The notes under the pieces: generated by a model
Told to the model about the DNA's origin: nothing
What the model saw: only the letters and a program-made list of their open reading frames with translations
The model's database searches: none
Translations under genes and position numbers: made by a program
Source: Portulaca oleracea
Lineage: Eukaryota; Streptophyta; Magnoliopsida; Caryophyllales; Portulacaceae
Reading direction: 5' to 3'
DNA: 64,000 nt
Assembly: GCA_029582165.1 (NCBI GenBank)
Contig: CM055876.1
Span: 34,107,317-34,171,316 of the forward strand
Shown: positions 1 through 10,415 of the stretch, one piece after another
How positions within the stretch are numbered: the first letter of the stretch is position 1
Layout: the number at the start of each line of letters is the position of its first letter

Positions 1-228
1 TCACCTCATAATTACTATTCCTAAAAGTTGGGGTACCTAAAAATTAGTTTTCAAAAGTTGGGGTACCAAAAAATAGTTTCTTTAAAAGTTAGTGTACCTC
101 TAAGTAATTTTTTGAAAACAATCAAATTGGGGAATGGTATATCATATCTACTCTCAAATTGTGGGTAGAGAAAGAAGAGAAAGAAAGGGGGTTGGATGGT
201 AGAATTAAATTAGGGAGGAAGCTTTTTG
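1..228. other. Intergenic sequence, no gene seen
   Basis: Low-complexity AT-rich sequence with short repeated phrases around 'aaaagttggggtacc' (about 20-70). No open reading frame or splice structure is recognisable. Confidence 0.5.
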
Positions 229-872
229 GGTAAATTACATTTAGCCTACCTGATATTTGTGGTAATATTTTTGCACACCCCACATTCGTGAAATAATTTT
301 TACCTTACCTGACATTAAGTGAAAGTGATTTTTAGTAGCAAAATCTGGTAGCTTCTCATCGGAAATGAGAAAATACAAGAATGCCCCTATATGATTATAT
401 GAATGCACCATGTTGTCCTTAATATTGAGAAGAAAATGACTTAAATGACCCTTTTATTGTTATGTCCGGAAAAATGGAGATAGACTCTGGGAGGGGTTCG
501 GGATTTCAGATTCGAAGAGAGACATGATGAATGGGGAAGGGTTGAGTTTTCATTTTCAGAATGGGGAGGAATTGAGTTTTCGAAAACAAAGAAAAAATTG
601 GGTTTTAAATGTCATATGAATTAATATTAAGGGTGAAAAATCAATTCATATTTAATTGAAAGTCATATGAATTACTAATATCAAGGGTAAAAAAAAGTCA
701 ATTCATATTTATCTTTTTAGGGTTCGTCGGAATATCCAACAAAAATCAATTATAAAATATCTTAGAAGGTTTAAATTCATGAACACTTAATGTCAGGTGA
801 GGTAAAAATTATTTTACAAATATCGGGTATGTAAAATTATTACCACAAATGTGAGTAAATGTAATTTACTCA
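229..872. mobile_element. Mutator-like non-autonomous element (MULE MITE)
   Basis: A 644 bp element with long terminal inverted repeats. The left end starts gggtaaattacattta and the right end is its near reverse complement; similarity continues for roughly 80-100 bp inward. It is flanked by a perfect 9 bp direct repeat AAGCTTTTT (220-228 and 873-881). Target duplications of 9-11 bp with long inverted repeats are typical of Mutator-like transposons. It carries no transposase reading frame. Confidence 0.8.
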
Positions 873-1149
873 AAGCTTTTTGACCTAGTCTATGAAATGG
901 TGGGCATAGTAGGGGGGTTGGCTGGCTCATACAATTGGTGTTAGTGAAGGTGGAGCTGGGTGGTTATGGTGGTACAAGGGTTATGTATTGAAGAAGAAGA
1001 AGACGGGGGGGGGGGGGGAGTGTTTGACAAGTAAAAAATGACTAAGCTAATTATAAAAGCCCAGTCACACCTCTCTGCCGCCACATTATCCCACCACTGA
1101 GTTATTATTCACCTAATTCGGTGGTGTGTAACTAGAATTCAAGGGGGGC

Positions 1150-1225
1150 AAAGTTCAGATTATTTAGAACCACATCTAAAGTTCAGATTATTTAGTCTAC
1201 TATGGCCCAAAGTTCAGATTATTTA
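1150..1225. repeat. Three spaced copies of a 17-nt direct repeat
   Basis: The phrase aaagttcagattattta occurs at 1150-1166, 1178-1194 and 1209-1225 with 11-14 nt spacers. No function is assigned. Confidence 0.8.
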
Positions 1226-1712
1226 AATCAAATTTCCCTTTTATAATTCCTCTTCTGCTCCCCCCACCCTCCACCATATCCTTCCTCGCTCTCATTCTCC
1301 CGCAACCCTCGGCCACCACCACCACTTTCGATGATTGTCAATGCAAAGGGTGCCACCAACCAAATTATTGAATTTTTTCTTTCTCCAGGGTAGCCATGGC
1401 AACAGGTGCAAGAGAAAAACAAAAAGGGTTGGTCCCAAAAATTGAGTCAGGGAAACCCAACACTCTCATTGCATGGGAAAGTTGGGGATTTGTGAGGTAG
1501 GGTTTTTCATGTTTCTTGTATACAATTGACTTGAGCCTTTTTGGAGGATATAACATGCTCAGATCAGTTGTTCAAAAACTTGGCCAAAAAATATCAAATA
1601 CTGAATCTTTAATCATTGTTTCATTTCATCAATTGATCTCACAGAGGATACAATTCCCAATGTCATATGAATATCAAGTAATAAACATATGAACATCAAG
1701 TAATAAATACGT

Positions 1713-1920
1713 ACCAAATGAGCCTGGCTCAAATGGTATTGTGGATTGTCTTCCAACTTGGAGGTGGTGGGATCGAGTTCCACTACTTGCAAAATTCCTT
1801 GTGTGAAATTCTGCAGGGCTTTCAACTAGGCCTTTGGGCTTGGGTTAACCCCCCTCCCCCCGACCCGCTAAGCCTTACTAGGCAAGCCCTGAGATAGGGA
1901 ACTTACCCGTGTATAAAAAA
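1713..1920 (+). mobile_element. tRNA-derived SINE
   Basis: A tRNA-like head carries a polymerase III A box (TGGCTCAAATGG, 1725-1736) and B box (GGATCGAGTTCC, 1770-1781). It is followed by a roughly 120 bp unrelated body and a short A-rich end (about 1914-1920). Degenerate direct repeats related to 'agtaataaatacgta' and 'agtaatcaatatgta' border it. The head does not fold as a usable tRNA, so it is a retroposon and not a tRNA gene. Confidence 0.65.
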
Positions 1921-2484
1921 AGTAATCAATATGTATTATTACTTGATGTGCATATGTTTATTACTTAATGTCCATAAGTTTATTAATTGATGTAATAAAT
2001 TGAATGTGATTGTGTTTTCTTGGAACGCATGGAAATTGAATGCAACTGTTTTTTCTAGTTTCCAGCCAAAAAAAAGGAAAAAAGTGGATTAAGTGTAGCA
2101 ATTGATGACGGATCTAACCGCCAAGGATCATCCTATGAGCACATGATTACATACAATACATGAGAAAATTATGGTTATTGTGGTAAAATATATTGCATGA
2201 TAATATGTGATAATTTTGGTTAGTGTGGTAAATTATGGTAGTTACAGTGTGATACCAAACAAAAGAACATGACCTGAAATTTATGAATACAAAAATAATC
2301 ACCTCTTGCATTTTTTTTTTATAAAAAAAAAAAACCTGTTATCCATCCGTTATGTGAATTACATACACAAGTCTTACAAAACAATGGAAATTAATTACAA
2401 CAATAAAACAAATTCTGGTTCAAATTGAACTCTATTTACCTGTCTACTTTTCACTTGTTATATATATTGGATGAGTTCATAACT

Positions 2485-4579
2485 TCATACATTGTTCATT
2501 TCAGTCATGTCTTGATCGGTGACACTAGAATTATGTACTATGTATCTTTCTGGAGTAGAACTACTGGCAAATGTAACAATAGCAAGAAATGCACATATAA
2601 ACCCAAAAATGTCGAAAGCAGCACTTGCTCCAAATATTCCTGGCGGCACAACAGGACATGGAGGATCACCGTGATATGAGTGTGCCTTTATTTCATATAT
2701 TATTCCAATTGTCAACAGGATCATTTCTGGAATAATTGCCAACCTGCACATATATATTTATCTAACTTAGATTGTTAAATTAAAGGCATTCTAAGGTGAA
2801 ACTTTTTTACATAAAATTATCATGGAATGAATTTCTTTTAGGATTAAATTTGTGATATTTTTATGTGTTCCAAATATATACTAATGTAACTCTTTTTCAA
2901 GTTTAGACACTAAATTTTGGATTGCCAAAAATAGGAAAAAAAAATTAGTGAAAGTAGATAGTGTTAACAAAAAACTTTGTCTGAATTATTTCCAGTCATT
3001 TACCTATAAATATATATCAATTGGAATCAAAACCCCAAAATTATATTACTAATTTTTATGTTCTCATTCTCACTCTGAAGCTTCTTTACATCAAATGTAA
3101 TATTTTACTTTTAGGATAATACTTTTCATTAGGAATATAATAGATGCAATTATATATACAATAAGTCATTATACATATTGAAAAATTTATGATCAATATT
3201 TTTAAAATTTGACTAAACAATTTTAAAAAATGACAACTAAGGTCCCGTTCTTTTATGCGGTGGGATCGTTTGCGGTTCCACACTGCACTGCAAACTTACA
3301 TTTTCTATCTCAACTCACCATAACTTTTCATTTCCCTTTTTATCAAAAGTCAAAACTTTTTAATAAAAAATCAAAACTTTCACTTTATACCAACTCACTT
3401 TCCATTATTTCTACCACAATTTTGTTCACTTTTAATATAAGAAGGATTATTGGACAATAATACACTGAACTTTAGGGGTATTGGATAATAATGCACTAAA
3501 CTTTTTTTTGGACTCTAATACACTGAACTTTGAGGGTATTGGACAATAATGCAATCAAAACAATTCTGGTGATGACTTCGTGGTGGTTATACTTTGAAGT
3601 GTTGTTTTCTTTTTTTTCTTTCAAAAAAATATATTAGTCATCCTGCTTATGTGCACTTTTTTACACGACAAAATTTTTTTCTAAAAAAATAGAAAAACGA
3701 CACAACTTTTCACGTTCCACCACAACTTTCCAGATTCCACCATACCGCGACCAACCGTACCGCAACTGCACTATAAAAAAGAACGGGCCTAATATGAAAT
3801 AATGCAATCAAAACGATTCTGGTGGTGGTTATACTTTGAAGTGTCGTTTTCTTTTTCTTTTTTCAAAAAAATATATTACTCATCATGCTTATGTGTACTT
3901 TTTTACACGGTAAAATTTTTTTCTAAAAAAATAGAAAAACGACACAACTTTCCACGCTCCACCATAACTTTCCAGATTCCACCACTCCGCGACCAACCGT
4001 GAGAACTGACCTAATATGAAATAGAGGGAATGATATCTTACTTGAAAAGAATGAAGCATAATTTTGATGGTGAGACATTGAAATATGAGCGCACAATTGC
4101 ACCATTTGCATGATCAGCTTGAGGCTCGATTACAATTCGTTTTACCCAGATCCATAATATCACGTAAAGCATCAAACTCGCAAAAATAAAATAGCAGATG
4201 TACACAATATCAAGTGCACTGACATCATCCTTGTGCCTACATTTTCCATTCTCAATCTTCTCGTCACTGCCCTGCATTTTCCAAACTCCTAAATCATCAA
4301 CAAATTGGGAAAGCAGTGGCCGTAGTTATGTAATGCATATCTTCGTTTTATATTATTTATCACTCCTTCACCATTAATTTCTTATATTGTAAGTGGTATT
4401 AGATTGATATATACAGACCTTTAAAATTAGATGTCAATATATCTAACCTTGGTGTTATTAATATACGGAAACTGACCTAAAATAGCTACACACACATATA
4501 ATCATTCTAACCTAAAATCAAAGACTATGATTTGTTCTTCTCATCTTCCTACCTAAACTCTCTTCCTACTGAATTCATC

Positions 4580-4630
<51 letters not shown>

Positions 4631-5257
4631 TATATAATGGATCTGGTAGGAAGAGATTTTAGATAGGAAAAGAGTTTAGGTAGAAACGTGAGAAGAGTAA
4701 ATCTCGACCATTAATTTTACATTTGACAGTGTGTGGTCATGGATATTAAGGGGTGTGGTCATGGATTTCATGATCACACTTCCTAATATCCAAGACCATA
4801 CTCCCCGAATCACATAACCACACCCCATAATATCCATAACCACACACCGTCAGATGTAAAATCGATGACCGAGATTTACTCTTCTCACCTTTCTACCTAA
4901 ACTCTCTTCCCACAGGATCTTCTCTCTCTCTCTATATATATATATGGATTCAGTGAGAAGCGGGCGTTAGTGTGAGAAGCAGAAATCACAACCATTAATT
5001 TTACATCCGACACAATTCTTATTGGTTCTCTTTTTTTTTTTCTCTCTCTATATATATATATGTGAAGAAGAGAAACACACCTTGGTTCTATGAGTTTCCC
5101 ATACAATACCAAGGCTAGCTCTAAGCACTCCTGCACCAAAAAAGTTCACAATAAAATTCAGGAAGTTGAGAAAAGCCTCACAACTGTCTGTCGTCTTCTC
5201 CGTCTCCATATCTGTTTCCGTCCCTGTCTCCCTCTCCCCCCCTTCAGCTGGTTGCAT
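2485..5257 (-). CDS. Divergent DUF1218-type four-helix membrane protein, copy 1
   Basis: Three-exon gene: 5257-5081, 4271-4042, 2743-2485; 221 residues. Introns are phase 0 (donor AAG|GTGTGT) and phase 2 (AA|GTAAGA), the same phases as the two more canonical DUF1218 genes here, and exon 2 is 230 nt exactly as in the copy at 10.4-13.1 kb. Four hydrophobic segments lie near residues 30-50, 78-101, 130-152 and 172-195. Cys165 and the following Gly171-x-Phe173 align with the C-x-V-x(3)-G-x-F motif of the canonical copies, but the twin-Cys region after helix 2 is lost and a hydrophilic, charged N-terminus (about 25 residues) is added. The start MQ was chosen because the neighbouring paralogue begins the same way; an in-frame upstream ATG at 5287 is possible. 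DUF1218 proteins known in Arabidopsis (MWL, VCC/DEAL) affect lignin composition and leaf or vein patterning; function here is inferred only at family level. Confidence 0.75.
3241..3789. mobile_element. Tourist/PIF-Harbinger-like MITE in intron 2
   Basis: Terminal inverted repeats pair ggtcccgttcttttatgcgg with the reverse complement of actataaaaaagaacgggcc. A TAA target duplication flanks it (3238-3240 and 3790-3792). Related ends occur at 14.7, 15.6, 37.8 and 56.9 kb. It sits in intron 2 of the copy-1 DUF1218 gene. Confidence 0.75.
3545..4021. repeat. Tandem direct duplication of about 220-255 bp
   Basis: The unit from 'aataatgcaatcaaaac' to 'cctaatatgaaat' is present twice (about 3545-3799 and 3800-4021), differing by small substitutions and indels. 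The second copy ends 20 bp from the exon 2 donor at 4041. It includes the right half of the Tourist-like element. Confidence 0.8.
4583..4636. repeat. (TA)n microsatellite
   Basis: A run of TA dinucleotides with one interruption ('tatacatata'), inside intron 1 of the copy-1 DUF1218 gene and directly next to a fold-back element. Confidence 0.9.
4638..4921. mobile_element. Fold-back MITE (nearly perfect long hairpin)
   Basis: The left arm (about 4638-4775) reads as the reverse complement of the right arm (about 4776-4921): for example 'agagtttaggtagaaa' pairs with 'tttctacctaaactct' and 'gtgtgtggtcatggatatt' with 'aatatccataaccacacac'. Two arms of about 140 nt with almost no loop could form one long hairpin. 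It lies in an intron. A partial relative follows at about 4938-5030. Confidence 0.75.
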
Positions 5258-6444
5258 TTTGAATGTATATATTATCATCAAACTCATAGTTTAATTTTCC
5301 CAGCCTTTTAATACAACAAACATCCTATGAAGAAAGAAAGAAACTTTCTTAATTTCTTGACCTTTTACAAATTCAAAGCCTTAATTGGTCACTCAAATTC
5401 AATAGCTATTTCAACCAAGAGTCGGCCTCATGATCTCAAATTATATATTTTTGCTTACTTTGTCACCATTTATCTGGCGGCTTTTCAATGTCAGTACTTA
5501 GACCCGTGCGTTGTATGATGTAATATTAAGGTACACATCATGTCAGGATAAAGTTAAACACATTCGTAATATCGGTCATGACATTGGTGCGAAAATGTTT
5601 TTTTTATAAAACTTAGCTTTAATTGTAATAGCAAAATTCCAACAACATCGTAGAAATTAATATTTAAATAAAAGAAAGATTGTGAGAAAGATAAATGAAT
5701 GAAAAGTATCTTCAATTCTTTTGTATCCATAAACCCAATATCAGAATATTATAAAATCAACCCGTGATTACCATTATAAATAACAATAATTAATAAGTTA
5801 ATTTAATAAATTAATAACATATTAACGAACACACATTAATATTTTATGGTTTTTTCAAATATAATCAATTACACATTTTAAAAAATATTCTTAGTAGAAC
5901 TCACATATTTCGATAACCATCACAAATTCAGGTTTAGAGAGTGAGAATGGCATGATTATAAGTGTGGGTTTTAATACTTGTAAATAGAAAGTATTGTTTG
6001 TATATTTGTGATGAAATAGTGGAAATACAATTTTTTTCACAAACTCTTAATTTTTATTCGGAGATTTAATTATTATATATATATATTTTTTTTTTGGGGG
6101 GGAAAGATTGGGGTGTTTCCGATGAATTTCCATATTCCCATACTATTAAAGGAATAATATTGGGTAATAAGGTGGCACGTGAGATTGCCAATCACTGCCC
6201 TCAGGGACCTGGTAAAAAGGTATGGGTAGGGATAACACCGGATTTTTTCAACGATCTTGCAGATGATGATATGTGTACGTATTTCAATGAGTTAATATAG
6301 CAGATTCTTGCCTCTGACGATAAAAAAAAAAGGTATTACAAAAAAAGTAGAGCTTACAAAAATGAAAACAAAATCTTCATACTAATTTATCCACTTTTCA
6401 TATGATGTTTACATGTACAGATCCAATTCCAAAAAATCATTATA
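5258..6444. other. Intergenic region between DUF1218 copies 1 and 2
   Basis: Holds the presumed promoter and 5' UTR of copy 1 and the 3' UTR of copy 2, otherwise AT-rich sequence. A 68-codon plus-strand reading frame (6094-6300, starting just after a poly-T/poly-G tract) has a protein-like composition, with the stretch HCPQGPGKKVWVGITPDFF, but matches no family I recognise. It may be a captured gene fragment or chance. Confidence 0.4.
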
Positions 6445-9400
6445 TTATACAATATTCATGTCAATCACATTCTCATCAATGTGGCCCGAGCTATGTAACA
6501 CCATGTATCTTTGGGAAGTAGAAGCAATGAAAAATGTGGTATAACAAAGGATGACACACACAGTGCCAAAGATGTCGAAAGCAACACTTGCACCAAATAT
6601 TCCTGGTGGTACTACAGGGCATGGAGGATCACCATGATACGAGCGTACAACTTTTTCATTTTTTATTCCCATTATTATCAATATTATTTCTGAAATGATT
6701 GTTAACCTGCACATATATATTCAATCTAGTTTAGATTTTAAAATTGAAATAAAATATTGAGATTATTTTAAGAATATAAGAGGATAATAAAACTTGTGAG
6801 AATCATGTGATACAAGTTTAAGGATCATATATAAGTTAAAACTTAAATAATATAAATAACACGGACCAAATTGGATTTGACATCAATCGTGTCATATTGC
6901 AGAGAGCAAGAATAAGGCAAATGGGTCTGACACAGACCGTATCTTGAATGACACGGAGCGTGTCACCCTTGACAGCAGTCGTGTTGGCTGTTGATCGTGA
7001 CACAGTCCATGTCAGTGTCCAATTGCTTATTTAATGCACAACAGTTACATGATCCGAGTGATTAATTAAGATATAATCTCTATTTACATATAGTCAATTG
7101 ACATGGTCAACGTCATGATTCTTATTGAGGACCCTAATTAAGTCTTTGACCAAGTATTAAGGGTATGTTGAGTAACTTCTATAACTAGAAGTTTTGAAAG
7201 CCATTTGAATCATCCCCATCTAATCATAATCTCTTATTCTCATTGAGGACCTAATACAAGTTTGTTCTTAAGAAAAATGACTTCGTCCATAACTTTTAGC
7301 AATATCCAATAATAAGATTACTATTTAATAATTATGTTAAATCTCCATCCCGCCATACATAACGCAAAACGATAAAAAAATGTAAGAGAAGACAGTGAAC
7401 ATTAATTCAAACAAGTCAAACATCGTTTCCTAGCCCAAAATGCTGGTAATTTATCAACTTAAATGAACAAGCTAAGTCATTATTATAGAAACTTTGATGA
7501 TGACATAAACCCAAATTTGAACATAAGATCATATAAGATCGATGAGAAGGGAAAAGTTGGTTACTTGAAAAGAATGAACCAAAATTTTGGGCGTGAGACA
7601 TTGAAAAAACAGCATAATGTCCTGAGAATTCCATTATTTGCATCAGCAGTTGGTTCAAATTCAATGACAATTTTTTTGAGCTGAACCCAGAAGATGACGT
7701 AATATCCCAAAACCATAAGTAATAAGATAATGGTGAGAACGTCATCCAGACCACTCTGGGTAGTGTAGCTACATCTTCCATCCTCTATCTTAAAGTCACT
7801 GCCCTGCAAATTCCCAAATTACAAAATTCATCAACAAAGGTTGGATCAATTCAACATATATACTCCATCCTTTCCATATTATCTGTCACTTTAACTAACT
7901 TTCTTTTTTCTCATAATATCTGTCACTTTATAATTCCAATAACACATTAGTTATTAATTTATCAAATTAACCATATTACTTACATCTTTTTCTTCAATTT
8001 TTCCTTTTTATTCACATTTTTCCTTTTTATTTACCATTTTATTCAACAATTTCATATTTCCAATGATGTAAATTAATGTAAAATAGAAGTTTTTTTGGTT
8101 TTTTAAATTATGTCCCAAGTGACAAATAAAATGGGAAGGAGGAAGTATTTGTTAAGCAATGGCGGTTGTATATATATGTCCTTGTCCAAATCCAATATTC
8201 TAAAATTTCACCGACAAGTGAGATATAAAGGAGTTGGATGTAAGAAATTTATCTTAAATTTTATATATTCGAGCATGAAAATTGTCATAGTTGAATTCTC
8301 TCTCAACTATGTTGAAAATCATTAACTTTCATGAAATAAATCTCATCAGATGAAAAAGATTTATATTTCAATAACTACGATTAGTTGTGGTTAGAGTTGA
8401 CAATGAACTAAGCTGGCTCGCAAGAACCAGCTTGATAAGCTCGGCTTGAGATAAGCTCAAGCTCATAACATAAGCGAGCCAAACTGAGCACAAGCATCTC
8501 AGCTTGTGAAATTCGTGAGGCTTGTGATGGAAAATTGGATGGGATATGTTATGTTTAATGATTCAATTCCAAAAATTAAATCATTTCATCACATAAATAG
8601 AAACTTATTCTTTTGATAGATCATAATCAAATGAGTACCAATATATATATGCGCTCGTTAAATTAAAGCTTGAGAACGCTCACGAGCTGAGTCAAGCGTA
8701 CAATATTGCTCACGAGCCGAGCCTTGAGCCTATCAAGTTCGGGCTTGGCTCAACTCATTGCCATGTCTAGATGTTGTAATACATTACTCGGATAAATAGT
8801 CATTGATTGTGATTTTAAAGTAAAATAGAGGGTAATTTTACTTTTCAACTACGACAATTGAAAAAAAATTCAATTACCGTAAAATCTCCTTAAAAATATT
8901 AAATTTTGAATGACTTGTTGCAAAAATCGCTTTTATCAATATACTTTGATTTTGTTAGAGTATAAAACTATTACTTGACCTTCAACCATGCATCAACTTA
9001 AGTTTTTGGTTGAGATAGTTTCACATAGGACCACAGCTAGGTCTGAGCAAGATATCTCATGTTCGAATCTTTAATTAACACCACCATATTTATTTGCGCA
9101 GTATAAATGAGACCTTTGCAACATCCACGCTTCAAGGCCAAAGACATTCGCGTGAGGAGGCGTATTAGAGTATAAAACTATTACTGGACCTTTATATTGT
9201 TGAAGTTGAATGGAATTTTCATATTCATAATTATAACCTCCATTAGGATTCACAGAAAAGTGAGCAACATACATGCCTTAGTTCTACATAATTCCCCCAA
9301 GATACCAAGTAAAGGTCTGGTGACCCCAAGAGCACAAATGGAAACAGCATCGTTCAGTACTAGCACGGACCACTTAAACCTAGGCACGGCCGTGCCACAA

Positions 9401-9447
9401 ACCCTGGGTTCCTCACTCTCCCACTCCCTCTCTTCTGGTGTTTGCAT
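6445..9447 (-). CDS. Divergent DUF1218-type membrane protein, copy 2
   Basis: Three exons: 9447-9277, 7803-7565, 6706-6445; 223 residues. It is the close paralogue of the gene at 2.5-5.3 kb: same MQ start, same exon boundaries, same YHGDPPCPVVPPGIFGAS motif (Cys166), and similar hydrophobic segments. Intron 2 is a normal phase-2 GT-AG intron (AA|GTAACC). Intron 1 (7804-9276) appears to begin with GC (AAG|GCATGT), where copy 1 has AAG|GTGTGT, so it would be a GC-AG intron. If GC is not spliced, translation runs on for a few codons and stops, losing helices 2-4. Intron 1 carries a Stowaway-like MITE and TRIM-like material. Role is inferred only from the DUF1218 family. Confidence is lower than copy 1 because of the non-GT donor. 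Confidence 0.65.
7861..8147. mobile_element. Stowaway-like MITE
   Basis: Ends 'tactccatcctttcc' and 'gggaaggaggaagta' are inverted copies flanked by TA. It contains the 'tctgtcactttaactaac' phrase shared with the element at 55.66 kb. It lies in intron 1 of DUF1218 copy 2. Confidence 0.7.
8396..8768. repeat. Inverted-ended repeat of the 'tagagttgacaatga' type
   Basis: The left end 'tagagttgacaatga' and right end 'ctcattgccatgtcta' are imperfect inverted copies. The interior holds GCTC/AGCT-rich palindromic phrases. Elements with comparable edges occur at about 20.70-21.01 kb and 62.58-63.18 kb. Confidence 0.4.
8955..9190. mobile_element. TRIM-like short LTR element
   Basis: The phrase 'ttagagtataaaactattac' occurs at both ends (about 8957 and 9165) in direct orientation. 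The right copy is preceded by a purine-rich stretch, 'gcgtgaggaggcg', like a polypurine tract. The interior has 'atgttcgaatct'. This resembles the very short LTR-PBS-PPT-LTR layout of plant TRIM elements. Related fragments lie at 16.85-17.35 kb. Confidence 0.45.
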
Positions 9448-10415
9448 TTTCGATATAATCTACTAATGATGATGAATTAGCTACTTAATTAGCTCCTTCA
9501 ACCAGATTAATTATATATCCCCCACAATTAAGTAACATCTTCCTTGTTGAAAATTTCTTCCATCTTTCTCATAGGGAGCCAGTCATCTGGGGGTTTTTCT
9601 TCTCTTTCTCTCTCTTTTTTATAAAATAAATATTTTACAAATTCAAAAACTCCATCAATCAAATTTCATAACTATTTCAAACAAAGAGTCAGTCCCATGT
9701 AAAACTGGTCGTTCCTTGCTTACTTGGTTATTTTTATTCATTTGAAGTTGACATTTATGATAAGTCGGTCTTCCATCTCATGTTATTTCCTTCTTTCTTA
9801 TTTATATATTTATCCTTTTTCGTATTTATAGGGTGATAATAAGAATTTTGTCCGAATTAAGATACTTTTTAAGTGTTTTACTCGGAGCAATAGATCTATG
9901 TTATGTAGGACATAATTCTATATGTAGTTCAAACTTCAACAAGTGAATTTTACTCTATGCTAGTCTCTTGGTTACTTAATAAGGACAACACTGCCAATGA
10001 GCTTTAGCTCAAGTGGCATGAGGGTGGAAGGTTTATCATCCCCATCAGGGGTTCAATCCCTGGTGACCACAATTTCTTTGGGAATGGTTGGTGCTCTTGA
10101 GAGGCTCCTTGTGGGCCTCATAAGTGGTGTACCCCCCTCCCCTTCCAAACCATACGCTTGGGACCGTTGACGAACAATAAAAAAGCGCGTCATTAGAGAC
10201 TGACTAACTCCGAATGATATTTTAAGGATACAATATTCCTAATAACACCTTTTCAAAGACCCAAATAAAAACATCGATCATATAGAGTACGTACGTATAC
10301 ACACAACACACTGCATATATCATCGAAGGACATAAAAATTTGAATAAAAGATTAAACATCAATTGTGCACTCCGTATTAATCTCACGACAATCTCATCTA
10401 AAACGATACATTAAG
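9448..10415. other. Intergenic region between DUF1218 copies 2 and 3
   Basis: Contains the presumed 5' flank of copy 2 (a TATAAAA-like motif on the minus strand near 9615), a SINE at 9993-10187, and 3' flank of copy 3. No other gene is visible. Confidence 0.5.
9993..10187 (+). mobile_element. tRNA-derived SINE
   Basis: A clear polymerase III A box (TAGCTCAAGTGG, 10005-10016) and B box (GGTTCAATCCC, 10050-10060), a non-tRNA body, and an A-rich end (about 10180). It differs in sequence from the SINE at 1.7 kb, so it is a second SINE family or a distant member. Confidence 0.7.

Larger units (their letters stand above)
882..2484. other. Intergenic region downstream of the first DUF1218 gene
   Basis: No convincing gene. 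It holds a 14-nt poly-G tract (1005-1018), a three-copy short direct repeat, a SINE, and AT-rich filler. It should include the 3' UTR of the minus-strand gene ending at 2485. Confidence 0.5.

Noticed and set aside
1720..1785. tRNA gene
   Set aside because: Same reason: Pol III boxes without a foldable tRNA, followed by a SINE body.
7416..7781. Minus-strand 121-codon frame
   Set aside because: It is another frame of DUF1218 copy 2 exon 2 and continues into the intron; the chosen frame keeps splice phase and paralogue similarity.
10001..10062. tRNA gene
   Set aside because: A and B boxes are present but cloverleaf arms are not, and the body plus A-rich tail shows a SINE.
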